Positions 1 through 7,001 of a DNA stretch of 12,866 nucleotides are shown here, piece after piece (position 1 is the stretch's first letter; every line of letters begins with the position of its first letter). The position numbers and the translations under genes were made by a program. The notes beneath the pieces are model-generated. The model had not been told where the DNA came from. It ran no database searches and was given only the letters and a program-made list of their open reading frames with translations. This DNA is from Bdellovibrionales bacterium (GTDB taxonomy: Bacteria; Bdellovibrionota; Bdellovibrionia; Bdellovibrionales; UBA1609): positions 1 through 12,866 of the forward strand of contig JAGRAB010000078.1 in the NCBI GenBank assembly GCA_020435085.1, in the 5' to 3' direction.

Positions 1-366
1 TTCTTTTCGTAATGAATCAATACCATCACTAATATTTGTTAATTTTTCAAGAGACGTAAATTGCGCTAACTGTGCCGCCATTTCATGACTATCTAGAGGT
101 GTTGTTGGATCTTGATTTTTCATTTGAGTGAGAAGCAACTTTAAAAATGCGTCTTTATCCATCTGATTATTGCCAGTGGTACGCATTTGCTTCGCAGGGT
201 CTACCCAATTAGGATCTGCCACTTTATTGAGAACTTCTCCTAAGTTTTGATCTCCCAAAAGTTTTTCTCGGTCAGAGGCACTCACCGTTTGTCTATTATC
301 AGAACGAAAATCAACTTGCTGTTGAGAGTCTGACCATGTTTTTGTTTTTCCAGGAATACTAATCAT
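1..366 (-). CDS. flgD: Flagellar hook cap/scaffold protein FlgD (N-terminal part, 3' end outside window)
   Basis: FlgD is exported through the flagellar apparatus and caps the growing hook so that FlgE subunits can be added. The frame is open from the ATG at 366 to the window edge, giving 122 residues and no stop. The conserved FlgD N-terminal region is at about residues 69-112: DKDAFLKLLLTQMKNQDP at 70-87, then AAQLAQFTSLEKL at 97-109. About 65 residues precede this core, a longer leader than in enterobacterial FlgD; it is polar and of unknown role. The start is supported by an AGAAGG ribosome binding site at 375-380, eight bases upstream, which overlaps the fliK stop codon, so translation is probably coupled to fliK. 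The C-terminal Ig-like/FnIII part is outside the window. flgE would be expected next. Identification is firm from the core motif and from its position after fliK. Confidence 0.95.
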   Translation of the reverse strand, partial: MISIPGKTKTWSDSQQQVDFRSDNRQTVSASDREKLLGDQNLGEVLNKVADPNWVDPAKQMRTTGNNQMDKDAFLKLLLTQMKNQDPTTPLDSHEMAAQLAQFTSLEKLTNISDGIDSLRKE

Positions 367-374
367 CTTCTATA

Positions 375-380
375 CCTTCT
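375..380 (-). promoter_or_regulatory. Ribosome binding site of flgD, overlapping the fliK stop
   Basis: AGAAGG lies eight bases before the flgD ATG at 366 and shares bases 379-380 with the fliK TAG stop (379-381). It fixes the flgD start and suggests coupled translation. Confidence 0.75.
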
Positions 381-2430
381 ATGCCACTAAGTCTAAACGA
401 CGTGAACTTGACTTCTTAGAATTTGCTTTTATTGCCATTAACTCATCTTGAGGACCTGTTTTCTCCGTAGGTTGTCCTGTCATTCGTGCCCCTGGAATAT
501 CAAAAAAGTTTCTTCTCCATGCTGAATTCTGTTGGCTAAATTGCTCCATAAATTGTTGAGCTGATTGTCGTTGAGCTTCATCATGTGCATGATCAAATTG
601 TTTTGCTATTTGACCAGAAAAATCGACTTTAATATTATCTACATTAAGTTTATGAGAGGCGAGTGTGGCTTTAAGATCACCTAATCCTTTTTCTAATAAT
701 TTCTTTGCTTCATGACTTTCTGTCACCATTTCAACATTGACTTGTCCATCCTGCACAGCAACCTTTAATTTTACTTGCCCCATCCCTTCAGGATTCAGAG
801 CAATTTTCATTTCACCACCACCATTTTTAATCAAATAATTGGCTTGGCTCACAATTTCTTTTACGTTTCCAGATTGTTCATTTTCTGTTGGATGAGCTCC
901 TACACTAAACTCTGCGCCTTTTACTTGATTTTCCGCATGTGCTTTATGAGCATGAGCTCCGGCATCGGCTTTTACAGAAAACTCAGAGTCGCTCATATCT
1001 ACTGCATCAGCATCTGTTCCATCAGATAACGCACTTAAGTCTGATTGATCCATCTTTGAATCACTACCAGAGTCAGTACTCATATCATCTTTGGAGTCCT
1101 TCTTGGCAAGTGCATTGACAAAAGAAGACTCTTCACCCTCTGCAGCTTCATTGGCACCTAAGAACTCCAATTCCCCAGATGCGGGTGCCGACATAGATGT
1201 TTTATTAAGGCCATACGCACTTTTTCCCATTTGACTTTTTGAAGCCTGGGTCACTTGTTGCAATTGAGAAGTTGGAATTTCTTGATACGGCATGGACGTC
1301 GGTGTGACTTGTTGCCAGCTTCCATCCAAAGGCATTCCAGCGTTGATATTCGCGTCCACCAGCTGTGGGTTCATTGGAGACTGACTTTGTAAACCCAGTG
1401 AATTTTGATTTATCCCTTGATGAATATAACTTTGTCCAACTCCTCCATCTGAAGTTTGAGAAAATTGAGGAGACGCTGTTGTCGTTGCCTGGGGTGCTTG
1501 TGAACTTTGTCCTGCTATTTGAGAGCTGGCCATTGCTGCTGCACCCGCAGCTCCAGCAAGGCCTGTAAAAAAACCTGCTCCATAATTTCGATCTGATTTT
1601 CCATTTACTTTTACATCAGAGTCTTGATCTGAATACTTTTCAGATGTTTCTGAAAGAGATTGTGGGTTTTGCTGAACTTCTTTTTTAGGAAAAAAAGAAT
1701 TATTCATTGTATCAATAGATTTTTGTACATTTTGTTCTCTTTGCTGATTCTTGCTCAGCACTGAAAGAGAAATCTCTCGATCAGTCGATTTTAAATAGTC
1801 TGCAATGGAATTAGCACTTGATTGAGCCAGCATATCATCAAAAAGTTTTTTTGCAATTTGCTGGCCACTTTCATCTAAATTTAAAAATGAAATAATTTTA
1901 TCAACGTTTGCTTCTGGTGGTGCCGCTAACTCGTCCATTGTTAACTGTGTAAATGCGTTAACAATGGCATTTGTGTCAACTCCAAGTTGATCTTTCATTT
2001 TTTGCATAAATGTTTGAATTGCTGCTCGCCGAGTGAGCGAATCTACAGTTTCAACTTTAGGGTTTTTTTGAAGATCTATTGTTCTTGGCCTAACACTTGA
2101 CTCAATTTCCTCATCTACTAAATTTTGATTTAACGTCTTCTGAGAATCTACCATCCGTTGAGGAGCTTTTGGTATTGAGTTTATTGGCTTTCTATATGGA
2201 GCTTCATTTCCTGAAAATTGTTTTTTCTCAATAATCTCAGAGGAGCTCTGTTTCTTTTCAAAGCCTGAGGGCTGTGATGCTTTCGAAATTGAATCATTAC
2301 TTTTAGAAAACTGGTCTAATTTTTTTTGAAATGGAGCCGAAGACTCTTTCGAAGACGAAATGGGAGAGCTTGACTTTTCAGCCAGCTGACTTGGAAGTAT
2401 TTGATTTTGTGAAATTCCCATCAAATCCAT
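379..2430 (-). CDS. fliK: Flagellar hook-length control protein FliK
   Basis: FliK is a secreted molecular ruler that measures hook length and switches export specificity through FlhB. The 683 residues are well above the roughly 400 of the Salmonella protein. The C-terminal hook-length control domain (about 525-605) is clear, with ALNPEGMGQVKLKVAVQDGQ at 544-563 followed by VNVEMVTES at 564-572. The rest is low-complexity linker: Ser/Gln/Lys-rich (1-125), a helical-looking island (130-215), a Gly/Ala-rich apolar stretch (284-308), a Gln/Ser/Pro region (308-400), an acidic Ser/Asp-rich stretch (425-485) and His-rich segments near 491-499. About 75 residues follow the hook domain, Gln-rich and then basic. 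The ATG at 2430 has GGGGAG nine bases upstream (2440-2445), just after the stop of the previous gene; another Met at codon 4 is worse placed. It lies 18 bases after the MotE-like gene and 12 before flgD. Identity is firm; the roles of the extra segments are unknown. Confidence 0.96.
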   Translation of the reverse strand: MDLMGISQNQILPSQLAEKSSSPISSSKESSAPFQKKLDQFSKSNDSISKASQPSGFEKKQSSSEIIEKKQFSGNEAPYRKPINSIPKAPQRMVDSQKTLNQNLVDEEIESSVRPRTIDLQKNPKVETVDSLTRRAAIQTFMQKMKDQLGVDTNAIVNAFTQLTMDELAAPPEANVDKIISFLNLDESGQQIAKKLFDDMLAQSSANSIADYLKSTDREISLSVLSKNQQREQNVQKSIDTMNNSFFPKKEVQQNPQSLSETSEKYSDQDSDVKVNGKSDRNYGAGFFTGLAGAAGAAAMASSQIAGQSSQAPQATTTASPQFSQTSDGGVGQSYIHQGINQNSLGLQSQSPMNPQLVDANINAGMPLDGSWQQVTPTSMPYQEIPTSQLQQVTQASKSQMGKSAYGLNKTSMSAPASGELEFLGANEAAEGEESSFVNALAKKDSKDDMSTDSGSDSKMDQSDLSALSDGTDADAVDMSDSEFSVKADAGAHAHKAHAENQVKGAEFSVGAHPTENEQSGNVKEIVSQANYLIKNGGGEMKIALNPEGMGQVKLKVAVQDGQVNVEMVTESHEAKKLLEKGLGDLKATLASHKLNVDNIKVDFSGQIAKQFDHAHDEAQRQSAQQFMEQFSQQNSAWRRNFFDIPGARMTGQPTEKTGPQDELMAIKANSKKSSSRRLDLVA

Positions 2431-2448
2431 CTGATGGATCTCCCCTTA

Positions 2449-3303
2449 TCAATTTTGTTTCGTATAACCCGCAAATCGTTCAGAAAGTTTTTTTGCTTTT
2501 TGTGGCTCAATCATATTTAAAATTTCCGCCGCATTTTTCTTTTTCATTTTTGACAACACACCAATAGCTAAATCTTCATCAATATTTGAAATAATTTGTG
2601 CTGCTTGCGATGGTTTCATATTTGAGTAAAACTCCACTAATTTATTTACTTTCTCTTGATCGACTTCTACTCGATCTTTTAATACCCCTGCAATTTCGCG
2701 CCTCACCTTCTCTAAATACTGAATACGAGACTCGACCTCTTGTTTTTGTTTATTCAATTCTCGTTCCAACTCTTCTAATTCAGTTTCTCTCTGGTCGAGT
2801 TCTCTTTTTCTATCATTTAACTTACTGAAATAACTGGTGTCTTCTTCACTCCACTGTTTGTCATTCGTTTTTTTAGCCGCCTGCTCTTTCATCGCGTCGG
2901 GGGAGGATTTTTCCTCTTTTGGTGGCTCTGGCGTGGCAGTTTTTTCCGAGCCTTCAGCACCTGCTTGAGTCATTATTTGAAAATGAATTTTTGAAATAAC
3001 TTGTTCAATCGCATCTGGAAAAACAAAAATTCCAGCCGTAAGACCCATCATGGCTATTGTTAAAATCAAGCCTCCCACTGGGAAATGCCCTGTCGGCTTT
3101 GCTACTTTATTTGGTTTGCGTGATTTTAATTTAGTCTTTGTAGTTCTTTTGTCCATTTTAAAAATCTTTCTCAGCTCATCTTCCGAATAGTCATTTAAAG
3201 ATTTTTTTCCCGATACCTTCACAGAGCTTGGTGAGGAGACTGGACTTTTTCCTGCATTTTTTTTTGCAGCCTTAAAAAAAGCATCATATCCACCTGACTT
3301 CAT
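2449..3303 (-). CDS. MotE/YlxF-like single-pass membrane protein with coiled coil and MgtE-N-type domain
   Basis: This 284-residue protein lies between fliJ and fliK, the place of ylxF in the Bacillus subtilis fla/che operon. It has a basic N-terminal tail (1-72), one transmembrane segment (about 75-96), a Pro/Glu/Lys-rich spacer (115-150), a charged coiled coil (about 158-208) and a C-terminal helical domain (about 215-280). The last domain, with FYSNMKPSQAAQIISNI at 225-241 and KKKNAAEILNMI at 254-265, resembles the MgtE N-terminal/MotE fold, which is related to FliG armadillo repeats. The positive-inside rule puts the C-terminal part outside the cytoplasmic membrane. Rhizobial MotE is a periplasmic chaperone of MotC; the function of YlxF is not well established. 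The ATG at 3303 overlaps the fliJ stop by four bases and has AGAAGGAG at 3310-3317. A flagellar role is inferred from position and architecture; I would not transfer the name motE without alignment. Confidence 0.8.
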   Translation of the reverse strand: MKSGGYDAFFKAAKKNAGKSPVSSPSSVKVSGKKSLNDYSEDELRKIFKMDKRTTKTKLKSRKPNKVAKPTGHFPVGGLILTIAMMGLTAGIFVFPDAIEQVISKIHFQIMTQAGAEGSEKTATPEPPKEEKSSPDAMKEQAAKKTNDKQWSEEDTSYFSKLNDRKRELDQRETELEELERELNKQKQEVESRIQYLEKVRREIAGVLKDRVEVDQEKVNKLVEFYSNMKPSQAAQIISNIDEDLAIGVLSKMKKKNAAEILNMIEPQKAKKLSERFAGYTKQN

Positions 3304-3749
3304 ACTACACTCCTTCTAAATCTCATCGTCACCAAATCATCTAACTGTTTATTTTCTTTCTTTTTCTTTTCTTTTTTGAAAGATTCATGCTGTCTTTCTT
3401 TCAATTTTTTCAACACTTCAAAATCTTGAGTTTTTGCAATTAAAATTTCGAGTTTTTGCTCTGCTATAGACATCAACTCTCTCGCCTCCTGACGTTTTCT
3501 TTCAATTTTTATTTTTTGACCTGAAATAAAGTCATGACTTGAAAGAATCATTGGTATTTGATCATTCGATTTGGCTCGCTCTTTTTGCGAGATCAGATTT
3601 CTTGATTGATCCATTTGTTCATACATTTTTTGTATTTCACCTAAACACTGATCGACTTTAAATTGGGCAGATCGATAATCTCTTTGGGCCTCATCCTTTA
3701 ACTGATTGCGATACTTCAAGAGGGATTCTAATTTAAAACGAAATTTCAA
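3300..3749 (-). CDS. fliJ: Flagellar export protein FliJ
   Basis: FliJ is a small, almost wholly coiled-coil protein. It sits in the centre of the FliI ATPase ring, like the gamma subunit of F1, and links it to FlhA during export. The 149-residue length is normal. The N-terminus KFRFKLESLLKYRNQLKDEA (2-21) is the typical FliJ opening, and the region KKLKERQHESFKKEK (114-128) matches the usual C-terminal helix. The start codon is TTG at 3749: the frame is closed by a TGA two codons upstream, and no ATG lies near. GGGGGT at 3755-3760, five bases before the TTG, is the likely ribosome binding site. The TTG overlaps the fliI stop as TTGA, and the fliJ stop overlaps the next start as ATGA, so translation is probably coupled on both sides. 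FliJ sequences diverge strongly, so the call rests on both sequence and position. Confidence 0.92.
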   Translation of the reverse strand: MKFRFKLESLLKYRNQLKDEAQRDYRSAQFKVDQCLGEIQKMYEQMDQSRNLISQKERAKSNDQIPMILSSHDFISGQKIKIERKRQEARELMSIAEQKLEILIAKTQDFEVLKKLKERQHESFKKEKKKKENKQLDDLVTMRFRRSVV

Positions 3750-5089
3750 TGTTCACCCCCATCAGTTCCTCCAACCAAGTGCTGCATATGGCGGTAGGTG
3801 AGGTCCAGATCCGATGCGTCTTCGACCTCTTGTCTTAAAAATGACTCAATTTGAGGATGTAATCGGATCGCCTGATCGATATTTTCACTTGTTCCTTTTT
3901 TATAAGCACCGATATTAATTAAATCTTCTGCCTCACGATAGACAGAAATATTCTTGCGAATTTCATTTGCCATTTGTATATGGTTTTGACTGACAACATT
4001 TCTCATCACTCGACTTGTACTTTGTAAAATATCAATCGCTGGAAAATGACCTCGATGAGCCAATTTACGATCTAAAACAATGTGACCATCAACGATTGAT
4101 CTCACGGCATCTCCGATGGGGTCATCCATATCGTCACCTTCAACCAACACCGTAAATAAGCCCGTAATACTTCCACCGTTGTCAAAAGTTCCAGCTCGCT
4201 CGAGAAGTTTAGGAAGTAGAGAAAATACGCTAGGTGTATAACCTTTAGAGGCCGGCGGCTCACCAGCATTCAAACCAATTTCTCTTTGTGCCATTGCAAA
4301 ACGCGTCACCGAATCCATCATAAAAAGCACATCTTTTCCTTGAGCAGAAAAGTATTGTGCAATTGTTGCTGCCACAAAAGCTCCACGCATTCGAAGGAGT
4401 GGGCTTTGATCAGATGTCGCACAAACAATGACTGATTTTTTTAAGCCTTCTTCTCCAAGCGTATGTTCAATAAATTCTCTCACTTCACGCCCACGTTCAC
4501 CAATCAAAGCAATCACATTGACATCTGCTGATGTTGAACGCGCCATCATACCAAGAAGTACAGACTTTCCGACTCCAGACCCTGCCATAATACCAATTCT
4601 TTGACCTTTTCCTACCGTACATAGTCCATCAATACTTCGAACACCAAGAGCTAACGGTTCATCAATAGGTGGTCTTGTCATTGGTCCTGGAATATGGCCA
4701 TAAATAGAAAGTTCATCCTGACAATCTAATTCAGGTCCCTTATCTAAAGTCATTCCCATTCCATCAATCACACGCCCTAAAAGCTCTTTCCCTACACGGA
4801 TAGAGGCGTGAGAGCGAAGGAGAACTATTTTAGATCCCATGCCCACACCTTGCATTTCTCCTAAGGGCATCAACAAGACATAACGATCTTTAAAGCCAAT
4901 AACCTCTGCGAGAAATGATCTCTTCCCAACGAGAGTAAAAATTTCGCAAATAGAGCCCACACAAGCTCCGGGCACAAACCCTTGAATTAAAAAGCCCGTA
5001 ACATGAGTGACTTTTCCTACATCTCTTGTCAAAGTCGATGTCTCAAAAGTTTTTAAATAACGACTAAAATCAATTTTGAGTTCTATCAT
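3746..5089 (-). CDS. fliI: Flagellum-specific export ATPase FliI
   Basis: FliI is the hexameric ATPase of flagellar type III export, related to the F1 beta subunit; it acts at the cytoplasmic base with FliH and FliJ. The 447 residues are the usual length. The Walker A loop GSGVGKS is at 170-176, the GERGREV loop bearing the likely catalytic glutamate (E198) is at 197-203, and the Walker B strand VLFMMDSVTRFAMAQRE is at 254-270 with D259. GEPPASKGYTPSVFSLLPKL at 276-295 is the family signature found in FliI and its type III relatives. The N-terminal beta-barrel is at about 20-95. No catalytic residue is missing. The ATG at 5089 overlaps the fliH stop by four bases (ATGA), and I see no strong ribosome binding site at proper distance, so initiation probably depends on coupling to fliH. 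A non-flagellar type III ATPase is ruled out by the neighbours. Confidence 0.98.
   Translation of the reverse strand: MIELKIDFSRYLKTFETSTLTRDVGKVTHVTGFLIQGFVPGACVGSICEIFTLVGKRSFLAEVIGFKDRYVLLMPLGEMQGVGMGSKIVLLRSHASIRVGKELLGRVIDGMGMTLDKGPELDCQDELSIYGHIPGPMTRPPIDEPLALGVRSIDGLCTVGKGQRIGIMAGSGVGKSVLLGMMARSTSADVNVIALIGERGREVREFIEHTLGEEGLKKSVIVCATSDQSPLLRMRGAFVAATIAQYFSAQGKDVLFMMDSVTRFAMAQREIGLNAGEPPASKGYTPSVFSLLPKLLERAGTFDNGGSITGLFTVLVEGDDMDDPIGDAVRSIVDGHIVLDRKLAHRGHFPAIDILQSTSRVMRNVVSQNHIQMANEIRKNISVYREAEDLINIGAYKKGTSENIDQAIRLHPQIESFLRQEVEDASDLDLTYRHMQHLVGGTDGGEH
3755..3760 (-). promoter_or_regulatory. Ribosome binding site of fliJ (TTG start)
   Basis: GGGGGT, five bases before the TTG at 3749, lies inside the last codons of fliI. 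It is a G-rich, imperfect site; with the TTGA overlap, translation of fliJ probably relies on ribosomes ending fliI. Confidence 0.5.
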
Positions 5090-5919
5090 TCTGTTTCTGG
5101 ATCTCCATCACCCTCTTCATTTTTCTCTCCATCTGTCAAAAGTGGCGCAGTTTCCACACCTTCTTTATATTTAGGAATTCTCATTTCAATAAGCTCCCAA
5201 GCCTTAGCCACTCTTTGCTTGATACTTGCGTCAATAGATCCATAGTTTGTTTCAACAATACAACCGCCATGTTTAACTCTGTCAGAACTTTCTAGTTTTA
5301 ATCGGCCTAAAAGTTCAAAATCTTTGCCGGTCTTTTCTTTATAACTTTCAATAAACATAAGGTCTTCAGAGGAGATTTTTACAGTAATCTGGTCATCACT
5401 TTGAATATCTTCAATCACCTTTTTTAAAACTTCTATAATTGCACTTTCATCCTCTTTAATTTCTTTCATTGCGATCTTTGAAGCAATTTCAAATATCATC
5501 TTCATGAAAGTGCTTTCATTTTCTGTTAAGAGTTTTGTTTTTATATTTTCAAAAGCCAAAAGAACTTCATTAATTTGATTGATTTGATTTTCAAACTCTA
5601 CACGACGCTCTTCAAAGGCTTTCTGAGAACCCTCAATAAGCCCAAGATCATAGGCTTCTGCATAAGCTTTTTCTTCAACCTGTTGAAGTCTCTCTAAGGC
5701 CATTTCTTCAATACGATTTTCTAGAGATTTTTTTTGAAGTTCAGTAATTCCTACTTGATTGGCTACCAAATCACTAATTTTAAAATCAGAACGAACCGAA
5801 CCTTGACTAGAAACAAAGTTTTCAGCCGACGAAGTAATGACCACTGGAAACTCTTTTGGAACGTAATCTAATATAACAATTTGATCACTATCTTTTTTAC
5901 GGATGATTTCTTTACTCAT
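5086..5919 (-). CDS. fliH: Flagellar assembly protein FliH
   Basis: FliH binds FliI and tethers it to the switch complex, playing the part of the peripheral stalk of an F-type ATPase. The 277-residue protein has a polar N-terminus, a long helical/coiled-coil middle (about 55-130) with an Ala/Gly-spaced stretch AYAEAYDLGLIEGSQKAF at 85-102, and the FliH C-terminal domain. The best diagnostic piece is GGCIVETNYGSIDASIKQR at 218-236, the common FliH ending. After it comes an acidic tail, LLTDGEKNEEGDGDPETE at 260-277, that goes past the usual end of the family. The ATG at 5919 has AAGGA eight bases upstream (5928-5932). It begins after a 41-base gap from fliG, one of the longer gaps in the window, which holds a small inverted repeat. 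Its stop overlaps fliI by four bases. Confidence 0.94.
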   Translation of the reverse strand: MSKEIIRKKDSDQIVILDYVPKEFPVVITSSAENFVSSQGSVRSDFKISDLVANQVGITELQKKSLENRIEEMALERLQQVEEKAYAEAYDLGLIEGSQKAFEERRVEFENQINQINEVLLAFENIKTKLLTENESTFMKMIFEIASKIAMKEIKEDESAIIEVLKKVIEDIQSDDQITVKISSEDLMFIESYKEKTGKDFELLGRLKLESSDRVKHGGCIVETNYGSIDASIKQRVAKAWELIEMRIPKYKEGVETAPLLTDGEKNEEGDGDPETE

Positions 5920-5934
5920 ATCCTATGTCCTTAA

Positions 5935-5949
5935 GGCTCGTCCTGAGCC
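5935..5949 (-). repeat. Short inverted repeat between fliG and fliH
   Basis: In the transcript GGCTC (5945-5949) can pair with GAGCC (5935-5939) around the five-base loop AGGAC, with two G-U pairs extending the stem to 5933 and 5951. It ends right next to the AAGGA site of fliH (5928-5932). No U-tract follows, so it is not an intrinsic terminator. It could affect fliH initiation or mRNA processing, or be chance: the stem has only five Watson-Crick pairs. Confidence 0.35.
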
Positions 5950-5960
5950 CCTGAAATCTA

Positions 5961-7001
5961 TTACACTAATGCGTCTTCAGAACCACCGCGAGCAATAAGA
6001 ATTTTTCCTTCTTGCTCAAGGCGTCTTGCTACGTTCACAATTTCTACTTGTGCCGACTCAACATCTGATAGACGAGATGGTCCCATATTTCCTAAATCGT
6101 CTTTTAAAAGCTGGGCGGCCCGCTGAGAAATATTTTTGAAAATCTTTTGTCGAATTTCTTCATTCGCTGTTTTAAGAGCCAGCAACAATTTATCATTGGC
6201 TACTTCTTTAAGAAGAGTTTGAATACCACGATCGTCAATTTTAACAATATCTTCAAAGACGAACATCAATTTTCGAATTTCCTCTGCCAAGATTGGATCT
6301 TTTTCTTCAATTCTCGACATAATTGCTGTTTCCGTATTTTTATCCATAACGTTGAGCATTTCAGCCACTGGTTGAACTCCACCTAATGAGGCTTGTTCGA
6401 CAGTTCCAATAGTTGATAGCTCTTGTTTTAATACACGATCGACTTCAGCAATCAACTCAGGTGCTACATGATCAAGGTTAGAAAGCCGTAAGACCACCTC
6501 AGCTTGTAAGCTTTCTGGTAATCGTTTTAGCACCTCACCTTTTTTTTCAGGCTCTAGATGTGCCAAAATCACTGAAATTGTTTGAGGATGTTCGTTGATC
6601 AAAAAGTTAGAAAGCGATTTCGCATCTACAATTTCCAAGCTTTCCAAATTTCTTTGCGCAGGAGAGGTCGCACTTAAGTGACCTAAAATTCCTCGAGCCC
6701 GTTCTTCGCCTACAGCATCCATGACTGTATCTTTATTGGTAACTCTATCAGAAAAAATATATTCTTCTGATTCACTAATAGATTCATAAAACTCTTCAAG
6801 AACCCGCTTTGTTACATCCACAGGAACAATTCGATATTTTTGCATAGTTCCTAACAGTTTGCGAATATCTCCATCGTCAATATGTTTAAAGAGAAGTTTT
6901 GCTGATTCAGGCCCTAAGTAATTAATTAGAATAGCTGCTTTTTCAAAGCCTCGTAATTCTTCAAAATTGATATTATCGATTTTCTGCAAACGTACTGTCA
7001 T
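5961..7001 (-). CDS. fliG: Flagellar motor switch protein FliG
   Basis: FliG is the rotor protein that takes torque from the MotA/B stators; it binds the FliF tail through its N-terminal domain and FliM through its middle. From the ATG at 7001 it has 346 residues, normal for the family. The EHPQ motif for FliM binding is at 137-140, a Gly-Gly pair at 207-208 and MFVFED at 246-251. The torque-helix charges equivalent to E. coli K264, R281, D288, D289 and R297 are all present with identical spacing (K277, R294, D301, D302, R310). A functional electrostatic interface is therefore expected. The start is ambiguous: GTG at 7004 directly precedes the ATG. AGGAGG at 7010-7015 lies eight bases from the ATG and five from the GTG, so I prefer the ATG. 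The start overlaps the fliF stop either way. Confidence 0.97.
   Translation of the reverse strand: MTVRLQKIDNINFEELRGFEKAAILINYLGPESAKLLFKHIDDGDIRKLLGTMQKYRIVPVDVTKRVLEEFYESISESEEYIFSDRVTNKDTVMDAVGEERARGILGHLSATSPAQRNLESLEIVDAKSLSNFLINEHPQTISVILAHLEPEKKGEVLKRLPESLQAEVVLRLSNLDHVAPELIAEVDRVLKQELSTIGTVEQASLGGVQPVAEMLNVMDKNTETAIMSRIEEKDPILAEEIRKLMFVFEDIVKIDDRGIQTLLKEVANDKLLLALKTANEEIRQKIFKNISQRAAQLLKDDLGNMGPSRLSDVESAQVEIVNVARRLEQEGKILIARGGSEDALV

Noticed and set aside
62..77. Sigma-54-like sequence in flgD (CGGCAC with a distal GCGCA)
   Set aside because: It encodes the conserved MAAQLAQF core of FlgD; coding constraint is the simpler explanation.
775..1029. Plus-strand open frames in fliK and elsewhere (for example 775-1029, 1365-1568, 6147-6386, 8917-9174, 12479-12679)
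   Set aside because: All lie opposite well-conserved minus-strand genes, lack recognisable domains or good ribosome sites, and have the odd composition of antisense frames.
3252..3269. Inverted repeat CTGC/GCAG around the T9 run as a terminator
   Set aside because: It is inside the MotE/YlxF-like coding region; a four-base stem with a homopolymer loop would not end transcription.
6550..6566. Sigma-54-like sequence in fliG (TTGGCAC with GC at the right distance)
   Set aside because: The -24 box is good, but the -12 box has only the GC. It lies in conserved FliG coding sequence (ILAHLEPE), which explains it.
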